Of a stretch of DNA of 64,000 nt, positions 9,742-18,892 are shown piece after piece (the stretch's first letter is position 1; every line of letters begins with the position of its first letter). Source of the DNA: an uncultured Methylophilaceae bacterium (lineage in GTDB: Bacteria > Pseudomonadota > Gammaproteobacteria > Burkholderiales > Methylophilaceae); the NCBI GenBank assembly GCA_903899965.1, contig CAIULB010000028.1, forward strand, positions 1 through 64,000, in the 5' to 3' direction. Under the pieces are notes generated by a model. It was not told the DNA's origin. It made no database searches and worked only from the letters and a program-made list of their open reading frames with translations. The translations under genes were made by a program, and so were the position numbers.

Positions 9742-10527
9742 TTAGTCTACGATACCTGCAGCAGTAATATTCATACCACCATCAACGTATGTAATCTCAC
9801 CAGTCACTCCAGAAGCTAAATCGCTACAAAGGAAAGCAGATACGTTACCTACCTCTTCAATTGTTACGTTACGACGCAGTGGCGCGTGTTTTTCATTGAA
9901 GCCTTGCATCTTGTCGAAGTCAGCAATCCCTGAGGCTGCAAGCGTTTTAATTGGTCCTGCAGATACTGCGTTCACACGAATACCTTTTGGACCTAAACTT
10001 TGTGCCATATAGCGTACATTTGCTTCTAAGCTTGCTTTAGCAACACCCATAACGTTGTAGTTAGGTAGTGTGCGTTCTGCGCCTAAGTAGCTGATGGTGA
10101 GTAGGCTACCATTGCGGCCTTCCATCATCGGCATTGCTGCTTTAGCAAGCGCTGCAAAGCTGTAAGAGCTGATGTCATGCGCAATACGGAAGTATTCGCG
10201 TGTGACTTTTTCTAGGTAATCGCCATCTAGTGCATCTTTGGGTACGAAAGCCACTGAGTGCACGATCACGTCAATACCATCCCAATGTTTTGCAAGGGCA
10301 GGGAATAGCGCATCGATTTGCTCATCGCTTCCAACATCACAAGGAAGAACAATATTTGAATCAAATTCAGCCGCTAATTTTTTAACGCGGTCTTCAAATT
10401 TGTCTATTTGATAGGTAAATGCAAGCTCAGCACCTTCGCGTTTCATCGCTTCAGCAATGCCGTAGGCAATTGAACGGTTACTTAATAGACCAACGATTAA
10501 TACACGTTTTCCAGTGAGGAATCCCAT
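9742..10527 (-). CDS. fabI: Enoyl-[acyl-carrier-protein] reductase (NADH) FabI
   Basis: 261 residues, the full SDR-type FabI. The cofactor loop [13 protein letters not shown] is at 13-25. Catalytic Tyr157 and Lys164 lie in [15 protein letters not shown], with the preceding Tyr147 in SYLGAER. FabI reduces trans-2-enoyl-ACP, the last step of each fatty acid elongation round, and is the target of triclosan. It is the last gene on the minus-strand run that begins with mltD, 28 bases after oppC-like; no promoter was seen in that short gap, so cotranscription is likely. Confidence 0.96.
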   Translation of the reverse strand: MGFLTGKRVLIVGLLSNRSIAYGIAEAMKREGAELAFTYQIDKFEDRVKKLAAEFDSNIVLPCDVGSDEQIDALFPALAKHWDGIDVIVHSVAFVPKDALDGDYLEKVTREYFRIAHDISSYSFAALAKAAMPMMEGRNGSLLTISYLGAERTLPNYNVMGVAKASLEANVRYMAQSLGPKGIRVNAVSAGPIKTLAASGIADFDKMQGFNEKHAPLRRNVTIEEVGNVSAFLCSDLASGVTGEITYVDGGMNITAAGIVD

Positions 10528-10555
10528 GAGTAGCTTTCCTTAAAAGTCAAAATTT

Positions 10556-11380
10556 CTAATTGTTATTTGAAGTTCTTGGGTCTAGCGCATCGCGTAGACC
10601 TTCACCAAGCAAATTATAACCCATCACGGTAATTAATATGGCAAGGCCGGGAAAGAGAGATAACCACCAAGCGAACTCGATATATTCCTTCCCATCAGTA
10701 AGGATGTTGCCCCAAGAAGCTTGCGGTGCTTGTACGCCCAAACCTAAAAAGCTTAATCCGGACTCTACCAGTACCGCGCTAGCAATGCCAAGCACTGAGC
10801 TGACGATAATTGGGGTAAGGCTATTGGGAAGTAATTGTCTAAAAATTAAGCGACTATCTTTAGCACCTAATGTTTGAGATGCAAGCACAAACTCACGATT
10901 TCTAAGGCTTAAGAATTCAGCGCGAACCAAGCGTGTTACCCCCATCCAAGAGGTTAGGCCAATAACAATCATGATGTTCCAGATAGAAGGCGTGAGGAAT
11001 GCAATGACTGCTAGAATTAAAAAGAAGGTTGGTATGGAAAGCATGATATCAACCAAGCGCATGATGATGGTATCTATCCAGCCACGATAAAAGCCTGCAA
11101 TAGCCCCTAGAACGATTCCGATGATGGTAGCAATACCAACGGCCACGATACCAACTAAAAGCGATATGCGCGCGCCAAATAGCATGCGTGAGTACACGTC
11201 TCGACCAAGCCCATCAGTCCCCATTAAGTGGCTCGAGGAGGGAGGAAGTAGAATATTTTTGACGTTGATTGCATCTGGATCAAACGGTGCAATCAAGGGT
11301 GCAAAAATAGCCATGATAGAAATAATGCCAATGATAATCAAGCCAGTTAAGGCTAAGGGATTTTTTAGGATGGCGTTCAT
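10556..11380 (-). CDS. Peptide/oligopeptide ABC transporter permease (OppC/YejE type)
   Basis: 274 residues with an N-terminal membrane helix, the OppC-N pattern FAPLIAPFDPDAI, the sequence MGTDGLGRDVYSRMLFGARISL and the EAA-like loop ASQTLGAKDSRLIFRQLLPN that contacts the ATPase. It forms the inner-membrane channel with the upstream permease. The start ATG overlaps the stop of the upstream permease by four bases (ATGA). Short linker lengths resemble YejE more than DppC. No ATP-binding subunit gene occurs in the window; fabI follows instead. Confidence 0.92.
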   Translation of the reverse strand: MNAILKNPLALTGLIIIGIISIMAIFAPLIAPFDPDAINVKNILLPPSSSHLMGTDGLGRDVYSRMLFGARISLLVGIVAVGIATIIGIVLGAIAGFYRGWIDTIIMRLVDIMLSIPTFFLILAVIAFLTPSIWNIMIVIGLTSWMGVTRLVRAEFLSLRNREFVLASQTLGAKDSRLIFRQLLPNSLTPIIVSSVLGIASAVLVESGLSFLGLGVQAPQASWGNILTDGKEYIEFAWWLSLFPGLAILITVMGYNLLGEGLRDALDPRTSNNN

Positions 11381-12396
11381 TGCGCAACCCCTTTACGAAC
11401 CCTTGGGTCGGCCCAGGCGTAAGCTAAGTCAGCTAGTAAGTTACCTACTAACGTTAGCGCAGAGCCGATAGTGAGGATCCCCATAATGACAGGGAAGTCG
11501 CGCATCAGCACGGCATCATAAAAAAGTTTGCCCATGCCTGGGATAGCGAAAATAGATTCAGCAATCACTGAGCCGCCAATCAATCCTGGAATGGACAGAC
11601 CAAAGATGGTGATGAGTGGCAGTAATGCGTTGCGAAGTGCGTGTTTGTAGACAACAGTATTCTCGGGCAATCCCTTTGCTCTAGCGGTAGTAATGTAGTC
11701 TTGATGAAGTACGTCCAACATCCCGTTGCGCACGAAGAGTGAAATACCAGCTAGCCCTGTGAGACCAGAAATTAGGATTGGTAGCGTGAGATGTTTAAGC
11801 GTGTCTAATATTTGTGCAAGGCTCGAAAGCTTTTCAGCACCTAAGCTATGCAGTCCCGAGATAGGAAGCCAATTGTGACTCACGCCAGTCCAATACATGA
11901 GCATTAATGCCAGCCAGAAGCTGGGAATGGCAAATCCAATAAAGACGAAGATGGTAATCGATCGGTCGGGGAGCTTGTTTTGCGTGAGTGCTGAAATTAC
12001 CCCTAGCGGCAAAGCGATTGCGATAATCAGGCTCAAACTGAGCACGTTAATGAGCAGGGTAATAGGTAGCGCTTCTTGGATCATGCCCTTGGTTACATTA
12101 CCGTCTTTATCAGTTTCTTGCCAGAACACAGGACTTTGATGGCTAGCAAATGAGTGGCCGAAGTCTAGCGTTGACATGCGTTTTAGCCATAGTCCATATT
12201 GCACAATGACGGGCTTGTCGAGGTTGTAGAGTTCGCGTAACTTTTGGCGAGATTCTTCACTAGTTTTAGGATTAAAGCTTGCCTCTGTGGCGGTGATGTC
12301 ACCTGGCGCCAAATGCATAATTAAAAATGAAATAAGGCTGATTCCTACTAATAGCGGCACCATCCAAAACAAGCGGTTTAATAAGTATTTCAGCAT
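11377..12396 (-). CDS. Peptide/oligopeptide ABC transporter permease (OppB/YejB type)
   Basis: 339 residues. The N-terminus MLKYLLNRLFWMVPLLVGIS is the classic OppB-like start with the first membrane helix. The periplasmic insert (about 30-110) is long, as in YejB, and the coupling loop TTARAKGLPENTVVYKHALR is present near the C-terminus. It pairs with the OppC-type permease (4-base overlap) and receives substrate from the binding protein encoded two bases upstream. Tight packing shows a single operon. Confidence 0.92.
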   Translation of the reverse strand: MLKYLLNRLFWMVPLLVGISLISFLIMHLAPGDITATEASFNPKTSEESRQKLRELYNLDKPVIVQYGLWLKRMSTLDFGHSFASHQSPVFWQETDKDGNVTKGMIQEALPITLLINVLSLSLIIAIALPLGVISALTQNKLPDRSITIFVFIGFAIPSFWLALMLMYWTGVSHNWLPISGLHSLGAEKLSSLAQILDTLKHLTLPILISGLTGLAGISLFVRNGMLDVLHQDYITTARAKGLPENTVVYKHALRNALLPLITIFGLSIPGLIGGSVIAESIFAIPGMGKLFYDAVLMRDFPVIMGILTIGSALTLVGNLLADLAYAWADPRVRKGVAQ

Positions 12397-12398
12397 AA

Positions 12399-14066
12399 TT
12401 ACTCCGCGCTCATTTCATTGCGTCTTAATGGTGTAGGAATATACCACTCGTAAGAGTTATGTCCGATGCCTGCTGGCGGAGCAGGGTCATCAATACCTTT
12501 AACCCGTTTATGTATGGCAGGTAATCCATAGCCCGCAAACAAGTAAACAACAGGACTGTCCTCTAATAAAATTTCAGAAAACTCGTGATAAATTTTCATG
12601 CGCTTATCAGGGTTTAGCTCTAGTCGGCCAGCTTCTAACAATTTATCCACTTTAGGGTTGTTGTAGCCGATAAAATTAAATTGCCCAGGTGCTTGTTGAG
12701 AGGAATGCCAAATGTTGAACTGGTCTGGTTCAAGACCGAGTCCCCAGCCAAGAAGAACTACATTAAAGTCACCCGTTTTAATAAAGCGGCTAATGAATGT
12801 CGCCCATTCCACCACGCGAATTTTTACATCAATGCCAATTTCTTTTAAACGGCGCTGAACTAATACCGCGCTCATTTCGCGCTCTTTGTTTTGATTGGTT
12901 AAAATCTCAAAGCTTAAGGGCTGACCGTCGCGGTCTAAGATGCCATCATGGTCGTGGTCTTCAAACCCAGCTTCTTTTAGCAAAGCTATTGCCTTGTGTG
13001 GGTCGTAAGGGTAGGGCTGTAACTTAGGATTGCTCCAACGAGTGCCTGGTTTGTAGGGTGAGGCAACAGGTAGCCCCAAGCCTAATAGCACGCCATCAAT
13101 GATCTCTTGTTTATCAATCGCATAATTAATCGCTTGCCTCACTCGTACATCATCGAAAGGCCTATGTTTGAGGTTAAAGCCTAAATAGGTGTAGCTGTTA
13201 CCAAGCTCTTTATATTGCGCAATTTTCGCTGTGAGGTCTGGACGTGATGGAAAAATACGTGCGTATTGAATTGAGTTAAGACTCATTGAGTCAATGTTAT
13301 CAGCCATCAACTCTAAAAATTGCGCTGCACGGTCTGGGATGATGCGAGATACTAAATGATCGATCTTGGCTTGCCCTTGGGTGGTGTTAGGGTTGCGTTT
13401 AAGGCTCAGACTTTCCCCTTTTTTCCACTGGTCAAGTTGGTAGTAGTGGCTACCAACAGGGTTACGTGAGAATGGCGTGTTGTTAATGTCTTGATCTTTT
13501 AATAGATGTTTAGGCAAGATGTGCAAGCCAGACCATGAATCTAGGGCTGGTGCATAAGGTTGTGCGTAGGTCACTTTAAAAGTATTGCTATCAGGCGCCT
13601 CAGCACTTTTTACAAGCTTGTAATCAGCGCCATAAGGTGAGCGCGTCTTGTCATCCGTCACTGTCTTCCATGTGAACAACACGTCTTCGCTTGTAAGCGG
13701 CTGCCCGTCAGCCCATTTGAGGTTTGGTTTTAAATGGAATGTGATCGTTTTTTGGTCGGATGAAACATCCCAAGACTGGGCGAGCTCACCAGTTAACTCT
13801 AGATTTTTGTCGTACTTTAGTAGGCTGTTAAAAATATTGGATGCAATGGCTGATGCTGATGATTCACCTGCCATCATGGCAATGAGGCCGCTTGGTTCGC
13901 CAGATAGGGCATCAACCAATGTGCCGCCAGCTTCAGAAGGGTAGGTTTTATTTAAATAGCCAGCATCCTCGGTTTTTTGCTGACCGCAGCCGATAAGTAT
14001 GGTTGTCAGCAAGGTGCTAAACAATGCTGTTAGAAGGAATTTCAATGTTTTAGGCTTCTGTTGCAT
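12399..14066 (-). CDS. Peptide-binding lipoprotein of ABC transporter (SBP family 5)
   Basis: 555 residues. A lipoprotein signal ends with the lipobox LIGC (Cys about residue 27), so the protein is probably anchored in the periplasmic space. The mature part has the SBP_bac_5 pattern: LAQSWDVSSDQKTITFHLKPNLKW, FDDVRVRQAINYAID and AGFEDHDHDGILDRDGQ. The DHDGILD segment, common in this family, resembles a calcium-binding loop. It should capture oligopeptides or related compounds for the two permeases. The gene lies 35 bases after mltD, which suggests a role in recycling murein peptides, but that is inference. Confidence 0.9.
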   Translation of the reverse strand: MQQKPKTLKFLLTALFSTLLTTILIGCGQQKTEDAGYLNKTYPSEAGGTLVDALSGEPSGLIAMMAGESSASAIASNIFNSLLKYDKNLELTGELAQSWDVSSDQKTITFHLKPNLKWADGQPLTSEDVLFTWKTVTDDKTRSPYGADYKLVKSAEAPDSNTFKVTYAQPYAPALDSWSGLHILPKHLLKDQDINNTPFSRNPVGSHYYQLDQWKKGESLSLKRNPNTTQGQAKIDHLVSRIIPDRAAQFLELMADNIDSMSLNSIQYARIFPSRPDLTAKIAQYKELGNSYTYLGFNLKHRPFDDVRVRQAINYAIDKQEIIDGVLLGLGLPVASPYKPGTRWSNPKLQPYPYDPHKAIALLKEAGFEDHDHDGILDRDGQPLSFEILTNQNKEREMSAVLVQRRLKEIGIDVKIRVVEWATFISRFIKTGDFNVVLLGWGLGLEPDQFNIWHSSQQAPGQFNFIGYNNPKVDKLLEAGRLELNPDKRMKIYHEFSEILLEDSPVVYLFAGYGLPAIHKRVKGIDDPAPPAGIGHNSYEWYIPTPLRRNEMSAE

Positions 14067-14101
14067 GCGCTTTTGTTGCCTTGGAGATGGACGTTTTAAA
14101 A

Positions 14102-15520
14102 TTACTTACCAGCTTTATGTTTTCCTAATTTTTTGCTGGAAGACGATTTTTTAGCACCTTCAGATTTTTTTCCAGAAGATTTGTTCGATGTCGATTCTTT
14201 TTTCTTACCATGGTCTCTGACCGAGTTTTTATCTTTTTGTTTCGTATCTGTTGCTTTATTTTCGCTCTCTGGGGGCACAGCACTTGCATCAATTGGCGAG
14301 TTATCACTGTTGCTTTCGCTATTGGGAACAAGTATTGACTGTGAGCCACTGAGTTTTTTACCGTTAGAAATGTCGTTCACATCACGAAGTTGGCTCACGT
14401 TAATACCAAACTTCTGAGCAATTTTATCCATACGCTCACCACGTTTGGCGTGATAGGTTTGCCAGCTCACAAGTGGTTTATCGTAAGTTGTTAAATTGGT
14501 TTTGAATATGGTTGCAGCAGAGATCGGTAATAAAATCTCATGCACGTTACCTGTTTCAGTGATGACTGGTCGGTTGTATTCAGGATTGAGCGACACAAAC
14601 TCGTCATAAGAAATCTCAGCCAGGCTTGCTGCTAATTTAGCATCAATTTTTTCTGGGGCTGTGACCTTAGTGAAATAAGGGCGGTTTGGGATTGTGTCGA
14701 TGTTGAGTCCGTAGTTTTCAGGCTGTCGCATAATGTTCTTGATAGCTTGGAGCTTAGGTACGTAGTTCTTGGTTTCTTCAGGAAGCGGTAGGCTTGCGTA
14801 ATCCGTTGGTAAGCCTTTCTTGATATTACGATCGATTGCGCGTTGTACGGTTCCCTCACCTGCATTGTAGGCTGCGAGCGCCAAATCCCAGCTACCAAAC
14901 ATGCCGTGTAGTTTTTGTAGGTAGTTAAGTGCCGCATTGGTAGCAGCGGTCACGTCGCGCCGATTATCAACCCACCAGTCCTGTTTCAGGCCGAAGTCCT
15001 TGCCGGTGGCCGGCATGAACTGCCAGATACCAGACGCCTTAGTGCGGGAGTTTGCAACGGGATTAAAAGCACTTTCCACCATGGGCAGTAGCGCAATCTC
15101 GCTTGGCATGCCTCGCTTTTCAACCTCGACCACGATATGGTAGAGGTAACGCTGACTGCGTCCGATCATGCGTTTTACGTAGTCTGGTCTGGCCGCGTAC
15201 CATGCTTCGTGGTTGCCCGTGTAGGCGGAATTGACCTCGGGCATAGTGTAGCCGCTGATGATGCGCTGACGTAAGTCAGGTGCGTTCTTGTCAATTTTAG
15301 CAGGTAGGGAGTCTTTGACCTGATCTGGTAGGTAATTGAGGACAGGATCGAGTTGGGAGTTCGGGGTGATGTTGAAGGTGGGGTCAAGAGCTTCACGGTT
15401 AGGTGTGCTGTTGTCTAAAATCACAATGTAGTCACCCTCAACATTGGTTTCAGCTTGTGCGGCAATGGCCAGCAGCAAGAGTGAAAACAACATGAATTTT
15501 ACTGGGTTTTTACTAACCAT
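14102..15520 (-). CDS. mltD: Membrane-bound lytic murein transglycosylase D
   Basis: 472 residues from the ATG at 15520, which has a good AGAAGG site; an in-frame GTG at 15526 is less well placed. A signal peptide (to about QAE, residue 24) precedes the SLT catalytic domain: Glu149 in LPMVESAFNP, then SGIWQFMPATG and AAYNAGEG. One LysM peptidoglycan-binding repeat sits at about 355-400. The last ~50 residues are very rich in Lys and Ser (17 Lys in the final 51), an unusual basic tail. It cleaves glycan strands to 1,6-anhydro products. Its own promoter lies upstream; the peptide importer genes follow. Confidence 0.93.
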   Translation of the reverse strand: MVSKNPVKFMLFSLLLLAIAAQAETNVEGDYIVILDNSTPNREALDPTFNITPNSQLDPVLNYLPDQVKDSLPAKIDKNAPDLRQRIISGYTMPEVNSAYTGNHEAWYAARPDYVKRMIGRSQRYLYHIVVEVEKRGMPSEIALLPMVESAFNPVANSRTKASGIWQFMPATGKDFGLKQDWWVDNRRDVTAATNAALNYLQKLHGMFGSWDLALAAYNAGEGTVQRAIDRNIKKGLPTDYASLPLPEETKNYVPKLQAIKNIMRQPENYGLNIDTIPNRPYFTKVTAPEKIDAKLAASLAEISYDEFVSLNPEYNRPVITETGNVHEILLPISAATIFKTNLTTYDKPLVSWQTYHAKRGERMDKIAQKFGINVSQLRDVNDISNGKKLSGSQSILVPNSESNSDNSPIDASAVPPESENKATDTKQKDKNSVRDHGKKKESTSNKSSGKKSEGAKKSSSSKKLGKHKAGK

Positions 15521-15565
15521 GAACACCTTCTAAAGGGCTTGAAATATGCGCGTAAGCGGCCAGTG

Positions 15566-15594
15566 ATAGTAGCCAAATAGGGGTGGGCAGTCAA
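15566..15594 (-). promoter_or_regulatory. Candidate sigma-70 promoter for mltD
   Basis: On the minus strand: -35 TTGACT (plus-strand 15589-15594), exactly 17 bases, then -10 TACTAT (15566-15571). The promoter points at mltD, 46 bases away from its ATG. Its -35 overlaps the inverted-repeat element at 15584-15631. Confidence 0.6.
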
Positions 15595-15631
15595 GCGAAA
15601 ATCGGCTTGATCGCACGATCAAATCTGCCCA
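15584..15631. promoter_or_regulatory. Nested inverted repeats between gloB and mltD
   Basis: Outer arms TGGGCAG (15584-15590) and CTGCCCA (15625-15631) enclose two competing inner pairs: TCAAGC (15591-15596) with GCTTGA (15605-15610), and TTGATC (15607-15612) with GATCAA (15617-15622). The two inner pairs share TTGA at 15607-15610 and cannot form together. No T-run follows on either strand, so a plain terminator is unlikely. It overlaps the mltD -35. Confidence 0.5.
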
Positions 15632-15633
15632 TT

Positions 15634-16386
15634 TTAGAATTGATTGCGCATAGCTCTCAGCGCAGTAAATACTGCAATTGGGTCAGCTTGAGGGAGATTT
15701 AAATAGGCCATGATTTCTGGTGAGCGACACCTTAAAAAAGGGTTGGTCGCAAGTTCCAGCGCAATGTTGCTAGGTAGGCTAGGTTGCCCGGATGACCTAA
15801 GCGCTTTTGTCATTTGAGTGCGATCCTTCAAGGCAGCGTTATTTGCTTCCACCAGTTGCGCAAATTGCAGGTTGTGCTCTGTATATTCGTGGGCGCAATA
15901 AACCGCTGTATTCTCTGGCAACGCTGCGATTTTTTGTAAGGAGTTAAACATCTGAGCCGGGGTTCCCTCAAACAGTCTGCCGCATCCACAACCAAATAAG
16001 GTGTCGCCACAGAAAAGTAAATTTGCGCCATAATAAGCTACGTGTCCTAGCGTGTGGCCACCGACGTCGATCACCTTTAATGATAAATCTAAGTCTTGAA
16101 TGTGAATGGTTTGATTGTCATGCACTGGCGTGTGCTTAAAAGCATACTGTTCTTTTTGGGGTGCGAAGACTTGCGGTGAAAATTCAGCCATCAGCGCATC
16201 TACACCGCCAATATGGTCGGCGTGATGATGGGTGATTAAAATGGTGCTTAGTTTGAGGCCATGTTGCTTTAAGGCTGCAATGACTGGCGCAGCATCGCCT
16301 GGATCAACAACTGTGGCATGCGTGCCGTTTTCAATGAGCCAAATGTAATTATCTTGAAATGCTGGAATGGGTATGATGTTAAGCAT
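15634..16386 (-). CDS. gloB: Hydroxyacylglutathione hydrolase (glyoxalase II)
   Basis: 250 residues of the metallo-beta-lactamase fold. The metal motif THHHADH (52-58) is complete and further ligands are seen in DVGGHTLGHVAY and FCGDTLFGCGCGRLFEGT. It hydrolyses S-D-lactoylglutathione to D-lactate and glutathione in methylglyoxal detoxification. It is divergent from the methyltransferase gene at 16441, and the gloB-methyltransferase-rnhA-dnaQ order is common in Proteobacteria. 54 bases separate the two divergent starts. Confidence 0.95.
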   Translation of the reverse strand: MLNIIPIPAFQDNYIWLIENGTHATVVDPGDAAPVIAALKQHGLKLSTILITHHHADHIGGVDALMAEFSPQVFAPQKEQYAFKHTPVHDNQTIHIQDLDLSLKVIDVGGHTLGHVAYYGANLLFCGDTLFGCGCGRLFEGTPAQMFNSLQKIAALPENTAVYCAHEYTEHNLQFAQLVEANNAALKDRTQMTKALRSSGQPSLPSNIALELATNPFLRCRSPEIMAYLNLPQADPIAVFTALRAMRNQF

Positions 16387-16440
16387 AATGATTGATAGCG
16401 TAACATTTTCTGCAAGACTAATGGGTGCTGAAAACGAGTA

Positions 16441-17217
16441 ATGACTAAAGACCTAAATCATCCAGGGATTATGAGTTGGCTAGATACGCCGATAGGCGCT
16501 TATCTATTGGCGCAGGAACAGAATCTTTTTGATGATCTGGTGAGCGATATTTTTGGTTTTAACGCACTGCAGTTAGGTTTCTTGCAGGCTGATTTATTGC
16601 GTAATTCACGTATTCCGTTTGCGCTAAAGGCGAGTGAAACCCAGGGCAATTTATTGTGCGAAACGCAGCAATTACCGATTGCTAGTAATACCATGGACTT
16701 GGTGTTGTTACCCCACACTTTGGACTTTAGTGTGAGCCCCCAGCAAACGCTTCGTGAGGTAGAGCGCGTTTTAATGCCAGAAGGGTATATCGTCATTGCG
16801 GGTTTTAATCCGCTTAGCACTTGGGGTATGCGAAGGTTTGTCAGCAAAAGATGCTCATCATCTAGCGCACTTTGGCACGCACACTTTTTATCCGCCTTGC
16901 GAATTAAAGACTGGTTGAATTTACTTGGGTTTGAAGTTGTTAGCACGCGCATGGCTTGTCATAAGCTTCCTGTGCAATCGACGTCATGGATGCAAAGGTT
17001 TGAGGGTCTAGATAAGCTGGGAAGCCGTTGTTGGCCGATGCTAGGCGGTGTATATTGCATCGTCGCGAAAAAACGGGTGCTTGGGATGCGCATTATCAAA
17101 CCTAATTGGAAGCAGGGTAAATTGAAACGTGCGCTAGCGATTTCACCATCACAAAAAGACGATGCATCTAGCGCCTTAAGAAATAATTCGGTAACAAAAA
17201 CAGATAACAAGGTTTAA
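16441..17217 (+). CDS. Class I SAM-dependent methyltransferase of unknown substrate
   Basis: 258 residues. The pattern fits a Methyltransf_11-type fold: [19 protein letters not shown], then [21 protein letters not shown], the usual strand-4 to strand-5 region. The N-terminal glycine-rich SAM motif I is degenerate ([14 protein letters not shown]), as in the small family always found beside gloB and rnhA in Proteobacteria (E. coli YafS-like). The substrate is unknown. The C-terminal ~45 residues are basic and Ser-rich. It stops two bases before the rnhA start, so the two are one operon. Confidence 0.8.
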   Translation: MTKDLNHPGIMSWLDTPIGAYLLAQEQNLFDDLVSDIFGFNALQLGFLQADLLRNSRIPFALKASETQGNLLCETQQLPIASNTMDLVLLPHTLDFSVSPQQTLREVERVLMPEGYIVIAGFNPLSTWGMRRFVSKRCSSSSALWHAHFLSALRIKDWLNLLGFEVVSTRMACHKLPVQSTSWMQRFEGLDKLGSRCWPMLGGVYCIVAKKRVLGMRIIKPNWKQGKLKRALAISPSQKDDASSALRNNSVTKTDNKV

Positions 17218-17219
17218 GT

Positions 17220-17675
17220 GTGTCAGAAAAACAATCGGAATTAGTGGTGATTTATGCAGATGGTGCATGTAAAGGCAATCCTGGGCCTGGTGGGTGGGGT
17301 GCATGGATTAGCATGGGTGGACACTCAAAAGAGTTGTGCGGTGGTGAGCCTGTAACAACCAACAATCGCATGGAGTTAATGGCTGTGATTCGCGCATTGC
17401 AAGCTTTAAAGCGAGCATGTAACGTCAAAGTTTATACCGACTCGGTTTATGTGCAAAAAGGTATGACAGAGTGGATCGAGAGTTGGAAAAAACGCGGTTG
17501 GCGTACTGCAGATAAAAAGCCTGTTAAAAACGATGATTTGTGGCAAGAGTTAGATGCGATTGCTCAGCAACATCAAATCGAATGGCTTTGGGTGAAAGGC
17601 CATGCAGGCGATGCTGGGAATGAGCGTGCGGATGCTTTGGCAAACCAAGGTGTCGCACAAGTGATGCATGGCTAG
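17220..17675 (+). CDS. rnhA: Ribonuclease HI
   Basis: 151 residues starting with GTG at 17220. Catalytic acids are Asp14 ([12 protein letters not shown]), Glu52 (NNRMELMAV), Asp74 (VYTDSVYV) and Asp138 (NERADALA); His128 lies in KGHAG. The basic protrusion ([20 protein letters not shown]) shows type 1 RNase HI. It cleaves RNA in RNA-DNA hybrids and removes R-loops and primers. It shares a transcript with the upstream methyltransferase and is followed by dnaQ, as in many relatives. Confidence 0.97.
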   Translation: MSEKQSELVVIYADGACKGNPGPGGWGAWISMGGHSKELCGGEPVTTNNRMELMAVIRALQALKRACNVKVYTDSVYVQKGMTEWIESWKKRGWRTADKKPVKNDDLWQELDAIAQQHQIEWLWVKGHAGDAGNERADALANQGVAQVMHG

Positions 17676-17714
17676 GTAAAACATAGTAGTTAAAATTTAA
17701 TTGAGAGTAAGCAG

Positions 17715-18422
17715 ATGAGACAAGTTTTTTTAGATACCGAAACCACAGGGCTGTATCCAGCGCAGGGTCATCGCATTATTGAAATCGCAGCTGTTGAGGC
17801 GATTAATCGCCGTGTGACCGACAATCATTTTCATGTTTATCTTAACCCTGACCGTGAGATTGATGCGGCAGCGCAGGAAGTGCACGGTATTACGCTAGAG
17901 TTCTTGCAGGATAAGCCACGTTTTGCGGATGTGGTGAGTGAATTTTTAGACTTTGTGGCAGATGCTGAGCTTGTGATTCATAACGCACCATTTGACGTTG
18001 GATTCTTGAATTCCGAGCTTGGGAAAATAGACCGTGAAAACTTAGAAAAAACTGCTGGCAATATCATTGATACGCTCAAAATGGCCAAGGATATGCGGCC
18101 TGGGCAGCGTAATAATTTAGACGCTTTGTGCCGCCATTACGGGATTGATAACTCTAAGCGTACTTTACACGGCGCTTTGCTCGATGCTGAGTTGCTCGCC
18201 GAGGTTTATATGGCGATGACACGAGGCCAAGATAGTCTGATGATGGATATGCTGGAAGATGAGGCGCCACAAAGTGAAGAAGGCGAAACTTCACATCCAA
18301 TTGTTCTTAAAGTATTAAGCGCTTCAGCTGAAGAGCTTGGGGAACATGAGGCTTATGTAAAAGCGCTAAATAAAGGGGATAACCTTTGGCAAAAACCTTT
18401 TGCAGAGACAACGGCAGAGTAA
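17715..18422 (+). CDS. dnaQ: DNA polymerase III epsilon subunit, 3'-5' exonuclease
   Basis: 235 residues of the DEDDh exonuclease family. Exo I is LDTETTGL (Asp7, Glu9), Exo II is VIHNAPFDVGFL and Exo III is HGALLDAELLAEVY. The exonuclease domain occupies about residues 1-180. The rest is the flexible tail that binds the alpha subunit. It proofreads during chromosomal replication. It lies 39 bases after rnhA in the same direction and ends directly against the convergent queD gene with no base between the stop codons. Confidence 0.96.
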   Translation: MRQVFLDTETTGLYPAQGHRIIEIAAVEAINRRVTDNHFHVYLNPDREIDAAAQEVHGITLEFLQDKPRFADVVSEFLDFVADAELVIHNAPFDVGFLNSELGKIDRENLEKTAGNIIDTLKMAKDMRPGQRNNLDALCRHYGIDNSKRTLHGALLDAELLAEVYMAMTRGQDSLMMDMLEDEAPQSEEGETSHPIVLKVLSASAEELGEHEAYVKALNKGDNLWQKPFAETTAE

Positions 18423-18863
18423 CTAGCTTAGCGCGTCTGCCCAGCTATTAGGGGTTTCGTAGAGTCTAACGCGCTCTAGTTTTAGGTGGTTGCCGTAAAC
18501 GTCTTGATATTGGCTGTTGAGAATGCGAAAAGCTTCCGCAGCCATATTTTCCGCCGTTGGCACGCTATTCATTACCACGGTCTTGTGGTTAGGGAGCGTG
18601 TTCAAGAAATTCAAAATTTCAGCGTCGCCTTTGTATACCAAGAAGGCATGATCCCAAACATCGACCACGGATTTCTTTGCGATCGCTTTTACATCTGAAA
18701 AGTCCATCACCATGCCATTATCAGAAGAGTTTTCTTGCTGGATGATATCGCCTGATAAGGTAATTTCCATGGCGTAGCGATGGCCATGAAGGTTTTTACA
18801 TTGGCTTTTGTGGCACGGAATACGGTGCCCAGCGTCGAATTCTAGTCGTGTGGTAATTTGCAT
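18423..18863 (-). CDS. queD: 6-carboxy-5,6,7,8-tetrahydropterin synthase QueD
   Basis: 146 residues of the PTPS/QueD family. Zinc ligands His13 (FDAGHRIP), His26 and His28 (NLHGHRY), and catalytic Cys22 (KSQCKN) are present; the C-terminal catalytic Glu lies in LERVRLYETPNSWA. It converts dihydroneopterin triphosphate to the carboxy-tetrahydropterin precursor of queuosine. No other queuosine genes are nearby. It is convergent with dnaQ and may be cotranscribed with rsgA (29 bases upstream). Confidence 0.93.
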   Translation of the reverse strand: MQITTRLEFDAGHRIPCHKSQCKNLHGHRYAMEITLSGDIIQQENSSDNGMVMDFSDVKAIAKKSVVDVWDHAFLVYKGDAEILNFLNTLPNHKTVVMNSVPTAENMAAEAFRILNSQYQDVYGNHLKLERVRLYETPNSWADALS

Positions 18864-18892
18864 AGACGAGATTATATCAGCATTCTCAATCG

